Origin: Roseivirga sp. BDSF3-8
GTDB lineage: Bacteria > Bacteroidota > Bacteroidia > Cytophagales > Cyclobacteriaceae
Length of the DNA stretch: 64,000 nucleotides
Direction of reading: 5' to 3'
Assembly (NCBI RefSeq): GCF_041449215.1
Contig: NZ_JBGNFV010000001.1
Location: 3,613,001 to 3,677,000 of the forward strand
This document shows positions 1 through 8,985 of the stretch, piece by piece. Numbering within the stretch: the first letter of the stretch is position 1; each line of letters begins with the position of its first letter. Below the pieces are notes generated by a model. The model was not told where the DNA came from, searched no databases, and saw only the letters and a program-made list of their open reading frames with translations. Made by a program: the position numbers and the translations under genes.

Positions 1-1
1 C

Positions 2-616
2 TCTCCTGCAGCAGTGGCTATATACAGTCCGGCCCTGCGTGTGGCTAACCTGGTGGAGGTGCCCACCGTCTCTGTGTCAAGCATTGTCTTTCCCCAGGTA
101 GCTAAGCGTATCGAGGAGGAGGGCCCGGGTGCCGCCAAGCGACTTTATGAGAAATCCGTAGCCTTGATACTGGCTATTATTTTGCCGCTGTCAGCAATTA
201 TTTTTCTGCTGGCTGAGCCGGTCATTCTTATTCTGGCCGGGCGTGAGTACCTGAATACTGTGCCAATACTTCAGGTTACGATCTTTTACTCCTTTTTTGT
301 ACCCTTTGCCAGACAATTCGGTACGGTGCTTGACGGTATGAACATGCCGAAGGTTAATTTTTATTTTGTGCTACTTAATGCAGTGCTGAACGCCATTTTT
401 AATTACTTTTTTATCAAGAGTTATGGCGTAATAGGGGCCGCTTATGGTACACTGAGCTCTTTTATCGTTGCGTTTATTCTCAATCAGATCTACCTGAATC
501 GTAAATTAGGAGTGAAATTGGGGAGAATCGTTAGCGAAATGTTTAATTTCTACTTTGTGGGAATACGGACGGGTACAGGCTTTATCAAAGCCCGCCTGAT
601 CCCGCGTAACAGTTAG
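2..616 (+). CDS. Polysaccharide flippase (Wzx/MATE-like), C-terminal part
   Basis: The reading frame is open to the left window edge, so only the last ~204 residues are visible. It is a chain of hydrophobic helices separated by short basic loops, with the pattern of polysaccharide-exporting MOP-superfamily flippases, and the stretch VSSIVFPQVAKRIEEEGP matches the helix/loop order of that family. The family moves lipid-linked sugar repeat units across the inner membrane. A glycosyltransferase follows 12 bases downstream and an O-antigen-ligase-like gene lies further on, which supports a role in surface polysaccharide assembly. A GTG at 14 is inside the gene and is not taken as the start. Confidence 0.8.
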   Translation, partial: SPAAVAIYSPALRVANLVEVPTVSVSSIVFPQVAKRIEEEGPGAAKRLYEKSVALILAIILPLSAIIFLLAEPVILILAGREYLNTVPILQVTIFYSFFVPFARQFGTVLDGMNMPKVNFYFVLLNAVLNAIFNYFFIKSYGVIGAAYGTLSSFIVAFILNQIYLNRKLGVKLGRIVSEMFNFYFVGIRTGTGFIKARLIPRNS

Positions 617-628
617 ACCCTAACGCTT

Positions 629-1894
629 ATGGAACAGGCAGTTTCACAGGAACAGGCCCGGACATCAACTATTCCGCTTGAAGGCTATGATATCATCATG
701 CTGGCATTACCCCGCTTCGACGGGCCATACGCCTCTAATTCATATTCTATAGCCAGGGAGTTTGCCAAGACACACCGTGTTTTTCTGATTGATAATCCAT
801 ATACCATAAAGGATTATCTTTCTGAGCGTAAGCAACCTACCGTAAAGCGAAGAAAGGAGGCCTTGCTAAAGGGTAAAAATATCTACTACAAGCCGGAAGG
901 GGTGGAAGGTGACCTTACGGTGGTTACTCCTAAGCTTGTGTATCCTATTAACTGGATGAATCCCGGCGGGCTTTATGAGTCTCTGAGCAAGATAAATGAC
1001 AAGATAGTCTATAAAACCATCGAGCGAATACTCCGCGACCATAATGTGGAGCGCTTTATGTACTTCAATTCATATCATCCGCTATTTGGCAAATATTTCC
1101 CCGATAGCTGGCAGCCGGACTTTGACGTGTATCATTGCATGGACGATGTGGCTCACAGCGAGTACCTGGACCGGCACGGACCGGAGAGGGAAGACTACCT
1201 GGTAGCCCGCGCTGATCTGACCATCACCACCAGTCGTGAACTATGCAGGCTGAAGAAAAAAGCCTCCGATAAGGTGGTATATTTACCTAATGCTGCCTAT
1301 TCACATATTTTCAGAAAAGCAGTGGAGAATGATCTTCCTCGGCCTGAGGAGATGAAAGGACTTGAGGGAAAGAAAGTTATAGGCTACACGGGTAACCTGG
1401 ATACGCGTCCTAACTATCCGCTCATAAGAAAAGTGGCGGAACAACATAAAGATAAAGTGATTGTACTGGTAGGTCCGCGAAACTCGAAAGAGATTAAGGA
1501 GCAACGGCTGGATGAGATGGATAACATCATTTTCACAGGATCTAAGAAACTGGAAGAGCTTCCGGGGTATCTCAAATATATGGACGCAGTGATGATCCCA
1601 TTTAAATGCAATACATTGACCCGGAGCATTTATCCGTTAAAGATCAATGAGTACCTCGCGGCCGGTCGGGCTGTGATCAGTACACGGTTTTCTGAGGATA
1701 TCCAGGATTTTGAGGAAGTAATCAGGCTGGCAGACTCGGAAGACGAATTTGTGAGGCTGGCAGGTGAAGCTGCTGAGGGCAGTACAAATGAGGAAATTAA
1801 GAAGAGAATGGCTGTGGCAGACAGTAACACCTGGGAAAAGCGGGTGAAACAGTTCTGGCAGCTGGTAGCTGAGCGTACTGAATCGCTACAGTAA
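629..1894 (+). CDS. Family 1/4-type glycosyltransferase
   Basis: 421 aa soluble protein. The C-terminal half has the GT-B signature region: GYTGNLDTRPNYPLI (nucleotide-sugar domain entry), VLVGP, FTGSKKLEELPGYL and the acceptor/donor loop MDAVMIPFKCNTLTRSIYPLKINEYLAAGRAVIST, which corresponds to the E-x7-E region of GT4-like enzymes and is similar to TuaH-type transferases. It probably adds a sugar to a lipid-linked precursor at the cytoplasmic membrane face. It sits 12 bases after the flippase and before the O-antigen ligase-like gene, so it is part of the same operon. Donor and acceptor cannot be deduced. Confidence 0.85.
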   Translation: MEQAVSQEQARTSTIPLEGYDIIMLALPRFDGPYASNSYSIAREFAKTHRVFLIDNPYTIKDYLSERKQPTVKRRKEALLKGKNIYYKPEGVEGDLTVVTPKLVYPINWMNPGGLYESLSKINDKIVYKTIERILRDHNVERFMYFNSYHPLFGKYFPDSWQPDFDVYHCMDDVAHSEYLDRHGPEREDYLVARADLTITTSRELCRLKKKASDKVVYLPNAAYSHIFRKAVENDLPRPEEMKGLEGKKVIGYTGNLDTRPNYPLIRKVAEQHKDKVIVLVGPRNSKEIKEQRLDEMDNIIFTGSKKLEELPGYLKYMDAVMIPFKCNTLTRSIYPLKINEYLAAGRAVISTRFSEDIQDFEEVIRLADSEDEFVRLAGEAAEGSTNEEIKKRMAVADSNTWEKRVKQFWQLVAERTESLQ

Positions 1895-1913
1895 AATTTC
1901 TTTACCTTTGTCT

Positions 1914-2057
1914 ATGTACGATGATTTCGACGATATTGAAGAAGAAAAGAAGAGAAAGCGTGTAAAAAGTCCGCTGGATCCACTTTTAGAAAAAGTAGTC
2001 ATAGGCTTCGTCCTATTCGTATTTCTGGTGATCTTCCTTAAGACTGTCGCATTCTAA
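1914..2057 (+). CDS. 47-aa single-pass membrane microprotein
   Basis: A short ORF of 47 codons lies in the 180-base gap between the glycosyltransferase and the O-antigen-ligase-like gene. It begins MYDDFDDIEEEKKRKRV (acidic then basic) and ends with one strongly hydrophobic helix (VVIGFVLFVFLVIFL). The acidic/basic head plus single helix is typical of small membrane proteins found between Bacteroidota genes. Same strand and tight packing suggest co-transcription. Function unknown; it could be a partner subunit for the neighbouring membrane proteins. Confidence 0.6.
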   Translation: MYDDFDDIEEEKKRKRVKSPLDPLLEKVVIGFVLFVFLVIFLKTVAF

Positions 2058-2076
2058 TTCAGGCAGAAAGGCTTAT

Positions 2077-3555
2077 ATGCAGATAGAGAGAAAATTATAC
2101 AGTGAAAAACTGGTAACGCCCCTTATGGTGATCGGGCTGTTACTAGGTTCCCTGTTATTCTCCGTATTGATTGTAAAGGTAGGTGCCATTGCCGGGTTTC
2201 TGGCATTGGGTGTACTGGTAGGCCTGCCTTTCGTGATTGGCTCAGTGGCTAACGTCCGCTTTGGTTTTGTCCTGGCTGTGGTATTTGCCTTCTTTATGTT
2301 CCATCTGAAGCGAATACTTCCAGGCACTCTTCCTACAGGTACTATACTAGACCTTATCATTGCCTGTGCCTTCCTGGGAGTCATTCTGGTTCCTGGTAAG
2401 AACAGTAAAAAAAATTGGGAGTCTTTAAAGAACCCTCATGCTTACGTGTATGCGGTATGGCTGGCCTATTGGGTTATCCAGGTGGCTAATCCTTTCGCTG
2501 CCGGTATCGGAGGCTGGCTATTTTCTGCCCGGGGTACGCTGGTGAACGCCATGCTATATGTGGTGGTCATGCATGTGTTCTCCAGTAAGAAATACATATT
2601 TACATTTACTAAAATATGGCTTGGGTTAGCCTTGTTAGTGGCCTTGTATGGGTTCTGGCAGGAGTTTGTTGGCCTGTCCGACTGGGAAATGGAATGGCTG
2701 AAGGCGGATGAAGAGCGGTTTAACCTGGTCTACATCTGGGGGCGATTCCGTAAATGGTCCTTCCTGAGTGATGTAAGTGCCTTTGGTATGTTTATGACCT
2801 ACTCTGGGATAGTTTGTATCATCATGGCACTGGGGCCCTTTAAGTCATGGCAGAGGGCCGTGCTTATGTTTAGCGGCGTCATCATGTTCTTTTCCATGAA
2901 CTTCTCCGGTACGCGTACCGCGATAGCTATGATCCCCGCAGGCCTGTCTTTATATGCCTTGATGACAATAAACCAGAAGCGAACGATCATATTGGTTTCC
3001 GTATCTGCAGCAGCATTTCTTATCTTACTTTTTGGTCCCTTTTACGGGGGCAACGCCCAGCGATTCAGGAGTACGTTTTTTCCGGAGGATGACCCGAGTA
3101 TGCTAGTGCGTGAGCGTAACAGGGCTTTTATACAACCATATATCTGGAGTCACCCGATAGGGGGTGGAGTAACTACGACCGGACCGGCTGGTGAAATGTA
3201 CCAGCCGGGGCATCAACTTGCCGGTTTTCCGCCGGATAACGGCTACCTTGAAACAGCCCTGGAGAAGGGGCCTATCGGCTTGCTTCTTACTATGGCTCTT
3301 TTTATTACCTCGCTTATAATCGGTATCAGAGCGTATTACCGTTCAGAAAACCCTATTACCCGGTACCTGCTGGCGGCCTACCTGGCTGCTTTTTTTGCCA
3401 TGGCGGTAGGTAATTATGCCCAAACGGCCATGTTTCAGAAGCCGGGAGGCCTTATATTGTTTGCCTATTATGCCATTATCGTTCGCATGGCTCAGTTTGA
3501 TAAGGAGGAGAGGGAGCAAGGGGAGCAAAGCGTGGCCCATGAAGTAGAAGAATGA
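2077..3555 (+). CDS. O-antigen ligase / Wzy-like polytopic membrane protein
   Basis: 492 aa with about 11-12 hydrophobic helices and one large periplasmic loop near residues 330-390 (from RSTFFPEDDPSMLVRERN through HPIGGGVTTTGP to PPDNGYLETALEKG). That loop, with its RER and PDNGYL elements late in the chain, is typical of the WaaL/Wzy O-antigen ligase superfamily. The family polymerises or transfers undecaprenyl-linked glycans. Its 3' end overlaps the next gene by ATGA. Ligase and polymerase cannot be told apart by sequence inspection. Confidence 0.8.
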   Translation: MQIERKLYSEKLVTPLMVIGLLLGSLLFSVLIVKVGAIAGFLALGVLVGLPFVIGSVANVRFGFVLAVVFAFFMFHLKRILPGTLPTGTILDLIIACAFLGVILVPGKNSKKNWESLKNPHAYVYAVWLAYWVIQVANPFAAGIGGWLFSARGTLVNAMLYVVVMHVFSSKKYIFTFTKIWLGLALLVALYGFWQEFVGLSDWEMEWLKADEERFNLVYIWGRFRKWSFLSDVSAFGMFMTYSGIVCIIMALGPFKSWQRAVLMFSGVIMFFSMNFSGTRTAIAMIPAGLSLYALMTINQKRTIILVSVSAAAFLILLFGPFYGGNAQRFRSTFFPEDDPSMLVRERNRAFIQPYIWSHPIGGGVTTTGPAGEMYQPGHQLAGFPPDNGYLETALEKGPIGLLLTMALFITSLIIGIRAYYRSENPITRYLLAAYLAAFFAMAVGNYAQTAMFQKPGGLILFAYYAIIVRMAQFDKEEREQGEQSVAHEVEE

Positions 3556-4328
3556 GCAAAATACCACCAGAGAACATTTTGACTATGAACCATATGAACT
3601 TTTTTTCATTTCCCGGCCGAGTTGTAACGGCCTTTATTTTTATGCTCATGGCAGTGGGCAGTGCCTTTGCTCAGACTGTTGATTATAATAAGATCATTTT
3701 GCCTGAAGGTGCCAGGGATATAGAGTACCAGGAAAAGCTAGTACAACTGGCCTGGGCCAATTTACCTTCAAATGCCATTATCAGACATAACATTGCTATG
3801 GCAGAAGAGGACCTGACCATGGCACGCTGGGCTATTCTGGACAATTTTACCGTGCAGGGTAACCTGAACGAATTTACCCTGGAAGAGGCTACAAGTGGGA
3901 GCGATGTGGAAAACGCCCGGGCGGCATTCTTTCCGAGGTATAACTTTAATGCCACGCTCTCACTGGGTATGCTGGTAAACCTGCCTGCCCAGCGCCGTAA
4001 GTCCAGACAACAGCTTCTGGTAGAAAAGGAAAGGCTGAATGAGGCTAAAATTGCTATCCGTGCGGAGACGCTGAGGCGCTACCAGGAGTATATTACGGCC
4101 CAGGAGATATATAAACTGGAAACCGAGGCCCTGGAAGATGTGCGTTCGGCATATACACTGGCTGAGCAACAATTCAGAAACGGGGAACTGACTCTGGAAG
4201 AGTTTAACGGTGCCCTGAGGTCATATAATGAGCAGCGAATCAAAAAACTAAATTCAGAGAACACCTTTATGATCACTAAGATCAATCTTGAAGAAATGAT
4301 CGGTGTTCGTCTGGAAGAAGTTCGCTGA
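3552..4328 (+). CDS. TolC-like (outer membrane efflux domain) protein, short
   Basis: 258 aa. Residues 12-40 form a signal peptide (MNHMNFFSFPGRVV...SAFAQ); an alternative start at 3585 gives a cleaner signal sequence, while the listed start uses the ATGA overlap with the preceding gene. The mature part has the helical TolC pattern: LAWANLPSNAIIRHNIAMAEEDLTMAR near the N-terminus and LAEQQFRNGELTLEEFNGALRSYNEQ near the C-terminus. Normal TolC proteins are about 430-480 aa and contain two such repeats, so this looks like one half. It may form a periplasmic/outer-membrane component for polysaccharide export. No pump partner lies beside it. Confidence 0.6.
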   Translation: MSKIPPENILTMNHMNFFSFPGRVVTAFIFMLMAVGSAFAQTVDYNKIILPEGARDIEYQEKLVQLAWANLPSNAIIRHNIAMAEEDLTMARWAILDNFTVQGNLNEFTLEEATSGSDVENARAAFFPRYNFNATLSLGMLVNLPAQRRKSRQQLLVEKERLNEAKIAIRAETLRRYQEYITAQEIYKLETEALEDVRSAYTLAEQQFRNGELTLEEFNGALRSYNEQRIKKLNSENTFMITKINLEEMIGVRLEEVR

Positions 4329-5425
4329 TGGCCCGTAAGCGTATCATACTGTCGCGGACGCTCAAAGTCTTCGGCTTTATTATGCTGCCGGTAACTCTGG
4401 CAGTATTCTTCAGTACGTATGTACCACCGGACCTGTTCTGGCCTGCTGGTATTTTGGCTCTGTTTATTCCCCTATTGCTTTTAATTCAGGTTCTATTGGC
4501 GATATACTGGCTTTTTCGCCGGGTTGTATGGATCCTGATCCCCCTTTCACTCCTGGCCATAGGCTATGGGCATATCCGTAGCACTATTAGCCTGCATGCC
4601 TCTGCTGAAGGGGTTGATGAAGGGGCTCTGCTTACTGTGTTGAATTACAATACAGGATACTTTCAGGGCAAAAAGGATGATACGGGTGCCCCCGCCCCTA
4701 AGGCAGATGTAGCAGAGTCCGTAGCGACGGAACTATTAATAAACGATGCGGACGTCATTTGCCTGCAAAAATTTGTTCAGTGGCCTCATGGAAGGGGCCA
4801 ATCATTCGCCAGCCGGATGAGGAGTGAGGGGTATACAATGTACTTCCCTGCCGGTGAGGATAGCACCGAGGTTATAGCTGGCGTGGCTATATTCAGCCGG
4901 CTGCCTGTAACAGGAAGCGGTGAGTTTGAACTTAGTCCGCGGCTTCGCCACCGGGCAGCCTGGGTAGATGTAGTGAGGGGTGAAGATACCGTACGGGTAG
5001 TGAATGTGCACTTTCCGGCCATTAATACCACAGAAGCAGGGCCTTTTACTGCCAAAAAGGATCAAACAGGGGAGGAGATAATTGCCAACCTGCGGGTACG
5101 TCAAAAAGCCCGTACGGAGGAGCTCGATGTATTATTGGACTTCCTGGCTTATAGCCCCTATCCGGTCCTGATCTGTGGCGACTTTAACGAAACGCCTTAC
5201 AGCTACACCTATCGTAAGCTGAATGCCTTCTATGATAATGCTTTTGAGGAGGCAGGAAGAGGATTTGGAGTTACTTATCTGCCCTTTTCCCCGTTCCTGC
5301 TCAGGATAGATCACCAGTTTTATGATGATAGATTAGTGGCTACCACCTTTGAAACGATGAAGGATATTAAGCTTGCTGATCATTACCCCATTCGCGCCTC
5401 TTACCGGCTGAGCCGGGACGATTGA
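4328..5425 (+). CDS. Endonuclease/exonuclease/phosphatase (EEP) family hydrolase with N-terminal membrane helices
   Basis: 365 aa. Residues 1-85 contain three hydrophobic helices, so the catalytic domain is membrane-tethered. The EEP fold shows LTVLNYNTG, NDADVICLQKF, VVNVHFPAIN, the metal-binding LICGDFNETPYS and the terminal KLADHYPI motif (active-site DH). Members of this family with N-terminal membrane helices are common in Bacteroidota; substrates may be phosphodiesters or phospholipids. TGATG overlap with the previous gene places it last in the polysaccharide operon. Substrate unknown. Confidence 0.85.
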   Translation: MARKRIILSRTLKVFGFIMLPVTLAVFFSTYVPPDLFWPAGILALFIPLLLLIQVLLAIYWLFRRVVWILIPLSLLAIGYGHIRSTISLHASAEGVDEGALLTVLNYNTGYFQGKKDDTGAPAPKADVAESVATELLINDADVICLQKFVQWPHGRGQSFASRMRSEGYTMYFPAGEDSTEVIAGVAIFSRLPVTGSGEFELSPRLRHRAAWVDVVRGEDTVRVVNVHFPAINTTEAGPFTAKKDQTGEEIIANLRVRQKARTEELDVLLDFLAYSPYPVLICGDFNETPYSYTYRKLNAFYDNAFEEAGRGFGVTYLPFSPFLLRIDHQFYDDRLVATTFETMKDIKLADHYPIRASYRLSRDD

Positions 5426-5440
5426 CCATTTCTTTATCCT

Positions 5441-6544
5441 CTACCCGGATAGCTTATTCTTCAGTTTTGAAAAGGTCTTTTCTATACCTGTAGTGGTGTC
5501 TGATTCAGATTCACCCCCGATAAGAAATGCATAGGGCTTCAGGTCGGAGGTGTGATTCATGGCCACATAGAGCATCCCCAAGTAAGGTATGGCGACCATC
5601 ATGCCTACCACGCCCCATATGGCACCTCCTAATACTACAATTAATATGGTGAAGAAAGGGTTGATGTGCACCTTTTTACCGACGATAAGGGGCTCCAGCA
5701 GGTAGCTTTCAATAAACTGCGCAATAGCAAATACGATAAGCACGCCGAAAAATGAGTTGCCAGGATCTTCAGCCAGAAGCGTATTTGCCATCGGAAACGC
5801 TACACCAATCGCATTTCCTAAGTATGGAATAAGGGAAAGTAACGCAGCAAATACCGCATAAAAGAAAGCATAGGGGACACTGAAGGCAAAGAAGCCGATG
5901 CCGTAAATGATAGCAAGGAAAAAAATGAGGATCAGACGGCCTCCCAGGTAATTTGCGGCTGTGCTCTTTATTTCTTCCAGGGCGTCTGTAGCATTATCGT
6001 GCTGCCCCTCAGGTACCAGCCGGTGAATAAATCCGGCAAAGTGATGCCGGTAGTAGAGGAAAAGCAGTATATAAATTGCGACAAGTACAAGATCACCAAA
6101 AGAACCAATGGTGTTTTTCAACATACCGGTGAGGCGGCTTTGCGGGCCGCTAAGAAAGTTGCGTACAGCTTTTTCAATAGCTTCTTCCTGTTCTTTCTCA
6201 CTCACTCCCACTTGTTTTACCACCATCGTTTGTACCTTTTCTATCTGCTCTTTGCCTCTCTGCTGAATACGATCCCAATCACTGGCTATATTCTGAACCT
6301 GGTGTGATAGCAGAAAAACGAGTCCTGCGATGAATGCTACAAAGATCAAATCGGATACCAGGCAGGATAGAAAGCGATTCATACCAGCTTTCTCGAGGCG
6401 TCTGGCAACGGGTACCAGTAAGAGCGCAATTAACAGAGCCAGGGCGAGAGGCTTTAAAAAGGAAGCAGCAAAAATGAGTCCGGCGACTACGCCGAAAACC
6501 AGTGCCAGCACAAGTACAATACGTACTAACTTATTGTTATGCAT
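5441..6544 (-). CDS. AI-2E family transporter
   Basis: 367 aa polytopic protein with about 8 helices arranged as a hydrophobic hairpin at the N-terminus, a charged helical segment (QNIASDWDRIQQRGKEQIEKVQ), and the C-terminal cluster with PYLGNAIGVAFPM, EPLIVGKKVHINPFF and GAIWGVVGMMVAIP, all hallmarks of this family (TqsA/YdiK/PerM). Members export small molecules or act as ion antiporters; the original AI-2 export role applies to few. It is convergent with the EEP gene 15 bases away and divergent from the next oxidoreductase gene. Confidence 0.92.
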   Translation of the reverse strand: MHNNKLVRIVLVLALVFGVVAGLIFAASFLKPLALALLIALLLVPVARRLEKAGMNRFLSCLVSDLIFVAFIAGLVFLLSHQVQNIASDWDRIQQRGKEQIEKVQTMVVKQVGVSEKEQEEAIEKAVRNFLSGPQSRLTGMLKNTIGSFGDLVLVAIYILLFLYYRHHFAGFIHRLVPEGQHDNATDALEEIKSTAANYLGGRLILIFFLAIIYGIGFFAFSVPYAFFYAVFAALLSLIPYLGNAIGVAFPMANTLLAEDPGNSFFGVLIVFAIAQFIESYLLEPLIVGKKVHINPFFTILIVVLGGAIWGVVGMMVAIPYLGMLYVAMNHTSDLKPYAFLIGGESESDTTTGIEKTFSKLKNKLSG

Positions 6545-6694
6545 AGAGAAGTAGTAAGATTCTCAAAAAAATCGTATTTTAAGTAAATACTACCTACAAT
6601 AAACTTTTTGGCGGCGAATGGTTTTAGCCGGTCCGGTATTCCAGCCCTGCGACCGGGGAGCTGTCTTTTTCAAACGACTTAATATACTGAGGCT

Positions 6695-7558
6695 ATGAGC
6701 GATCGAATTCTTGTGACCGGTGGGACAGGTACCATCGGCTATCACCTTCTTAAGTACCTAAAGGAGCAGGATACGCCTTTTACCGTATTCGCCAGGAATC
6801 CAAAAAAGGCGGCCACATTAAAAGGCAGAGGCTATGAAGTAATTCTTGGTGACTTTGACGATAAAGACTCTGTTGATGAGGCTATGCAGGGAATAGGTAA
6901 GCTTTTTCTGAATTCACCTGCTGGACCACAACAGGTGGACCATCAAAGAACGGTGATAGAGGCTGCTATCTCTAATAAAGTAAAACACATTGTGAAGGTT
7001 TCCACTATTGATGCCTCCCCGGACAGCTCGCTGAATATTGGCCGCTGGCATTATGAAATAGAAAAAGCAATACGTGACTCAGGGATTGGCTATACTTTTT
7101 TACACGCTAATGGATTTATGCAGAATTTTTTCGCATATGCTGATAGTATAAGGAATTTGGGCCGAATTTATGCACCATTTGCTCAGGGTAAATACAGCGC
7201 GGTAGATGCCAGGGATGTGGCTATGGTAGCTGCGCGTATTTTAGCTGGTGAAAGTCAGGAAAACCAGGAGTATGAACTTACGGGCCCTACGGCGGTTGGT
7301 ATGCGAGATGTGGCAAGAGCAATAAGCACAGCCATTAACAAGGAGGTACGCTACGTACCCATAGCCCCGGAGGATGCGCGCAGCAATATGCGGAATTCAG
7401 GCATGCCGGACTGGTTGGTAGAAGATATGCTGGAGCTATCGAAAAAGTATGAGGAAGGTCATGGCAGCCGGGTTAGCGGCCACATCAGAAATGTGACCGG
7501 CAACCGGGCTACCGACCTTAGCCGCTTTACTGAGGAAAACTGGCGGCAGTTTGCCTGA
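6695..7558 (+). CDS. NmrA-like NAD(P)-binding oxidoreductase (atypical SDR)
   Basis: 287 aa. N-terminal Rossmann motif ILVTGGTGTIGYHLLKYL (GxxGxxG), followed by VFARNPKKAATLKGRGYEVILGDFDD, the usual second strand and dinucleotide discrimination region. The C-terminal half (YSAVDARDVAMVAARIL, YELTGPTAVGMRDVARAI) matches the NmrA/NAD(P)H-azoreductase-like branch of atypical short-chain dehydrogenases. Probably a cytoplasmic redox enzyme or redox sensor. Transcribed alone, divergent from the AI-2E gene, and ending 1 base before the convergent HEAT-repeat gene. Confidence 0.88.
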   Translation: MSDRILVTGGTGTIGYHLLKYLKEQDTPFTVFARNPKKAATLKGRGYEVILGDFDDKDSVDEAMQGIGKLFLNSPAGPQQVDHQRTVIEAAISNKVKHIVKVSTIDASPDSSLNIGRWHYEIEKAIRDSGIGYTFLHANGFMQNFFAYADSIRNLGRIYAPFAQGKYSAVDARDVAMVAARILAGESQENQEYELTGPTAVGMRDVARAISTAINKEVRYVPIAPEDARSNMRNSGMPDWLVEDMLELSKKYEEGHGSRVSGHIRNVTGNRATDLSRFTEENWRQFA

Positions 7559-7559
7559 T

Positions 7560-8246
7560 TCACCTTATAAGCCGGGCTTTCACCAGTTGGTAGCTGCCAC
7601 TACCCAGGCAAACGGTGCTCATAGCCTGAAAGAAAAGTTCAGCGTACGGGAGCTTGGAAAAGCTGCCTGCAAAACTCAGTAGTAGAAGTAAAGCTCCGGC
7701 AATGATAGCGAGCGTGCCTGTCTCGATCATGCCAAAACGGATAGCTTTGCGCCGCTGATAGTACCCTATATGGTGTACAGCCAGGTCAGAGTGTTTTTCC
7801 AGTCCTCTTTTAAACCGTGTGTTCACACTTTCCTTTTTCTGCTTTATGGAATCGGCCAGTTTACGTGCTTTTTCTTCGTGCGCAGATTTGCCGTGTGCCA
7901 GTTGACGGTGCGTCTGCTCCACATATTGCCGGTCAGGTTCATTTAGGTTGCGCTTAGCAAGAGCTTCACAAGCCTGCTCACTTACCTTCTCTATAGGGTC
8001 TCGCAGGGCTGTTTTCAGTAGCTCCATACTTTCCTCTCCCTTCATTCCGGACAGACACTTTACGGCCTGTAACCGCAGATGCCAGTTGCCCTCTTCCAGC
8101 AGTAACTTCATTACCGGAAGAGCCCGGTCGCCAGCCAGGCTTAATTTTTCTATGGCGCGTTCTGCCTGGACGGGGCTCGCCTTTTTTAAATATCTCACCA
8201 CCTTCATTGGCTTTGGATTTGTCCCTTTTGCCTCATGTATCATCAT
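7560..8246 (-). CDS. HEAT-repeat protein with C-terminal membrane hairpin
   Basis: 228 aa. Residues ~18-110 contain helical repeats of HEAT/PBS-lyase type (RALPVMKLLLEEGNWHLRLQAVKCLSGM, AQ-less repeat ending KVSEQACEALAKR). A charged linker follows (HGKSAHEEKARKLADSIKQKKE), then two hydrophobic helices near residues 173-220. An inner start at residue 14 (MKVVRYL) is possible. Such proteins act as membrane-anchored scaffolds; the partner is unknown. Confidence 0.65.
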   Translation of the reverse strand: MMIHEAKGTNPKPMKVVRYLKKASPVQAERAIEKLSLAGDRALPVMKLLLEEGNWHLRLQAVKCLSGMKGEESMELLKTALRDPIEKVSEQACEALAKRNLNEPDRQYVEQTHRQLAHGKSAHEEKARKLADSIKQKKESVNTRFKRGLEKHSDLAVHHIGYYQRRKAIRFGMIETGTLAIIAGALLLLLSFAGSFSKLPYAELFFQAMSTVCLGSGSYQLVKARLIR

Positions 8247-8985
8247 TCTTCACTATAGCTGTTGAATCCTTTAATAAAAGTAGTTATGAGGCGTGAATGG
8301 AGCTAATTTCATGAGAGCTGCGAGGCAGGTGAGGTGGCCTGAGGGTGCAAGGTACCGGCCTGGCCGGAAAATAAGTTAGTAAATGTGCTTTCCTGTTTTT
8401 AAATATTACGCTTATGCCTTCTGCCGCTCGTGAGCAGGATATGTATTTTACGCAGGAAAAATGAATTATTAGTGCGCCTGGCGGGTTGGGAGGGTGTTAA
8501 TTGCGCAGGTGGCTTAATGTGGTGCCGATAAACTGCATAGAAATCTTTTGCCGGTGGTGTTTTTCGCAGAATGCAAAATAGGCCCCCGGGGCATTCATGC
8601 AAACTGTATGGTGGTGTCCGGGTGGGTTTGAAAAGGAATAATTTAATGCCTGCAGACATACCATCGGCCTGGTCTATACAGGAGGTTTGACGAAAAGATT
8701 GAGCTAAAAGGAGGTAAACGTACAGTATCTTCTTACATTTGTGCTTAAGAAAATAAGAAGTATGCGGTAGATAAGTGGTTCTCCAATGCATATTTCTGCC
8801 ATTCCGGCGTATTTCGAAGTGGTTAAGTTCTTCCACAAGAATGGCTCTGTCAGGAGTAAGTACTTCCGTATGAAGATTAATGGTTGGAATGGTGATCAGT
8901 GTAAAGGGCACTTTAGGTAGTACTGGCTAATAGGCCGGTTTGCTAAAGATGGATTCTTCGCCTGCGCCCGGGCAAATAATACCTT
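8247..8985. other. Intergenic stretch without a supported gene
   Basis: 739 bases between a minus-strand HEAT-repeat gene and a plus-strand gene. The only long open frame (8399-8911, minus) has no recognisable motif and an unusual composition rich in T, H and P. The plus strand is broken by stops. It may hold promoters for both flanking genes or a degraded gene; nothing firmer is visible. Confidence 0.4.

Noticed and set aside
8399-8911. 170-codon minus-strand frame in the 8.2-9.0 kb gap
   Set aside because: No motif, unusual composition, and no conserved-looking domain. The idea of a degraded LytTR regulator on the other strand could not be supported because of several stops.
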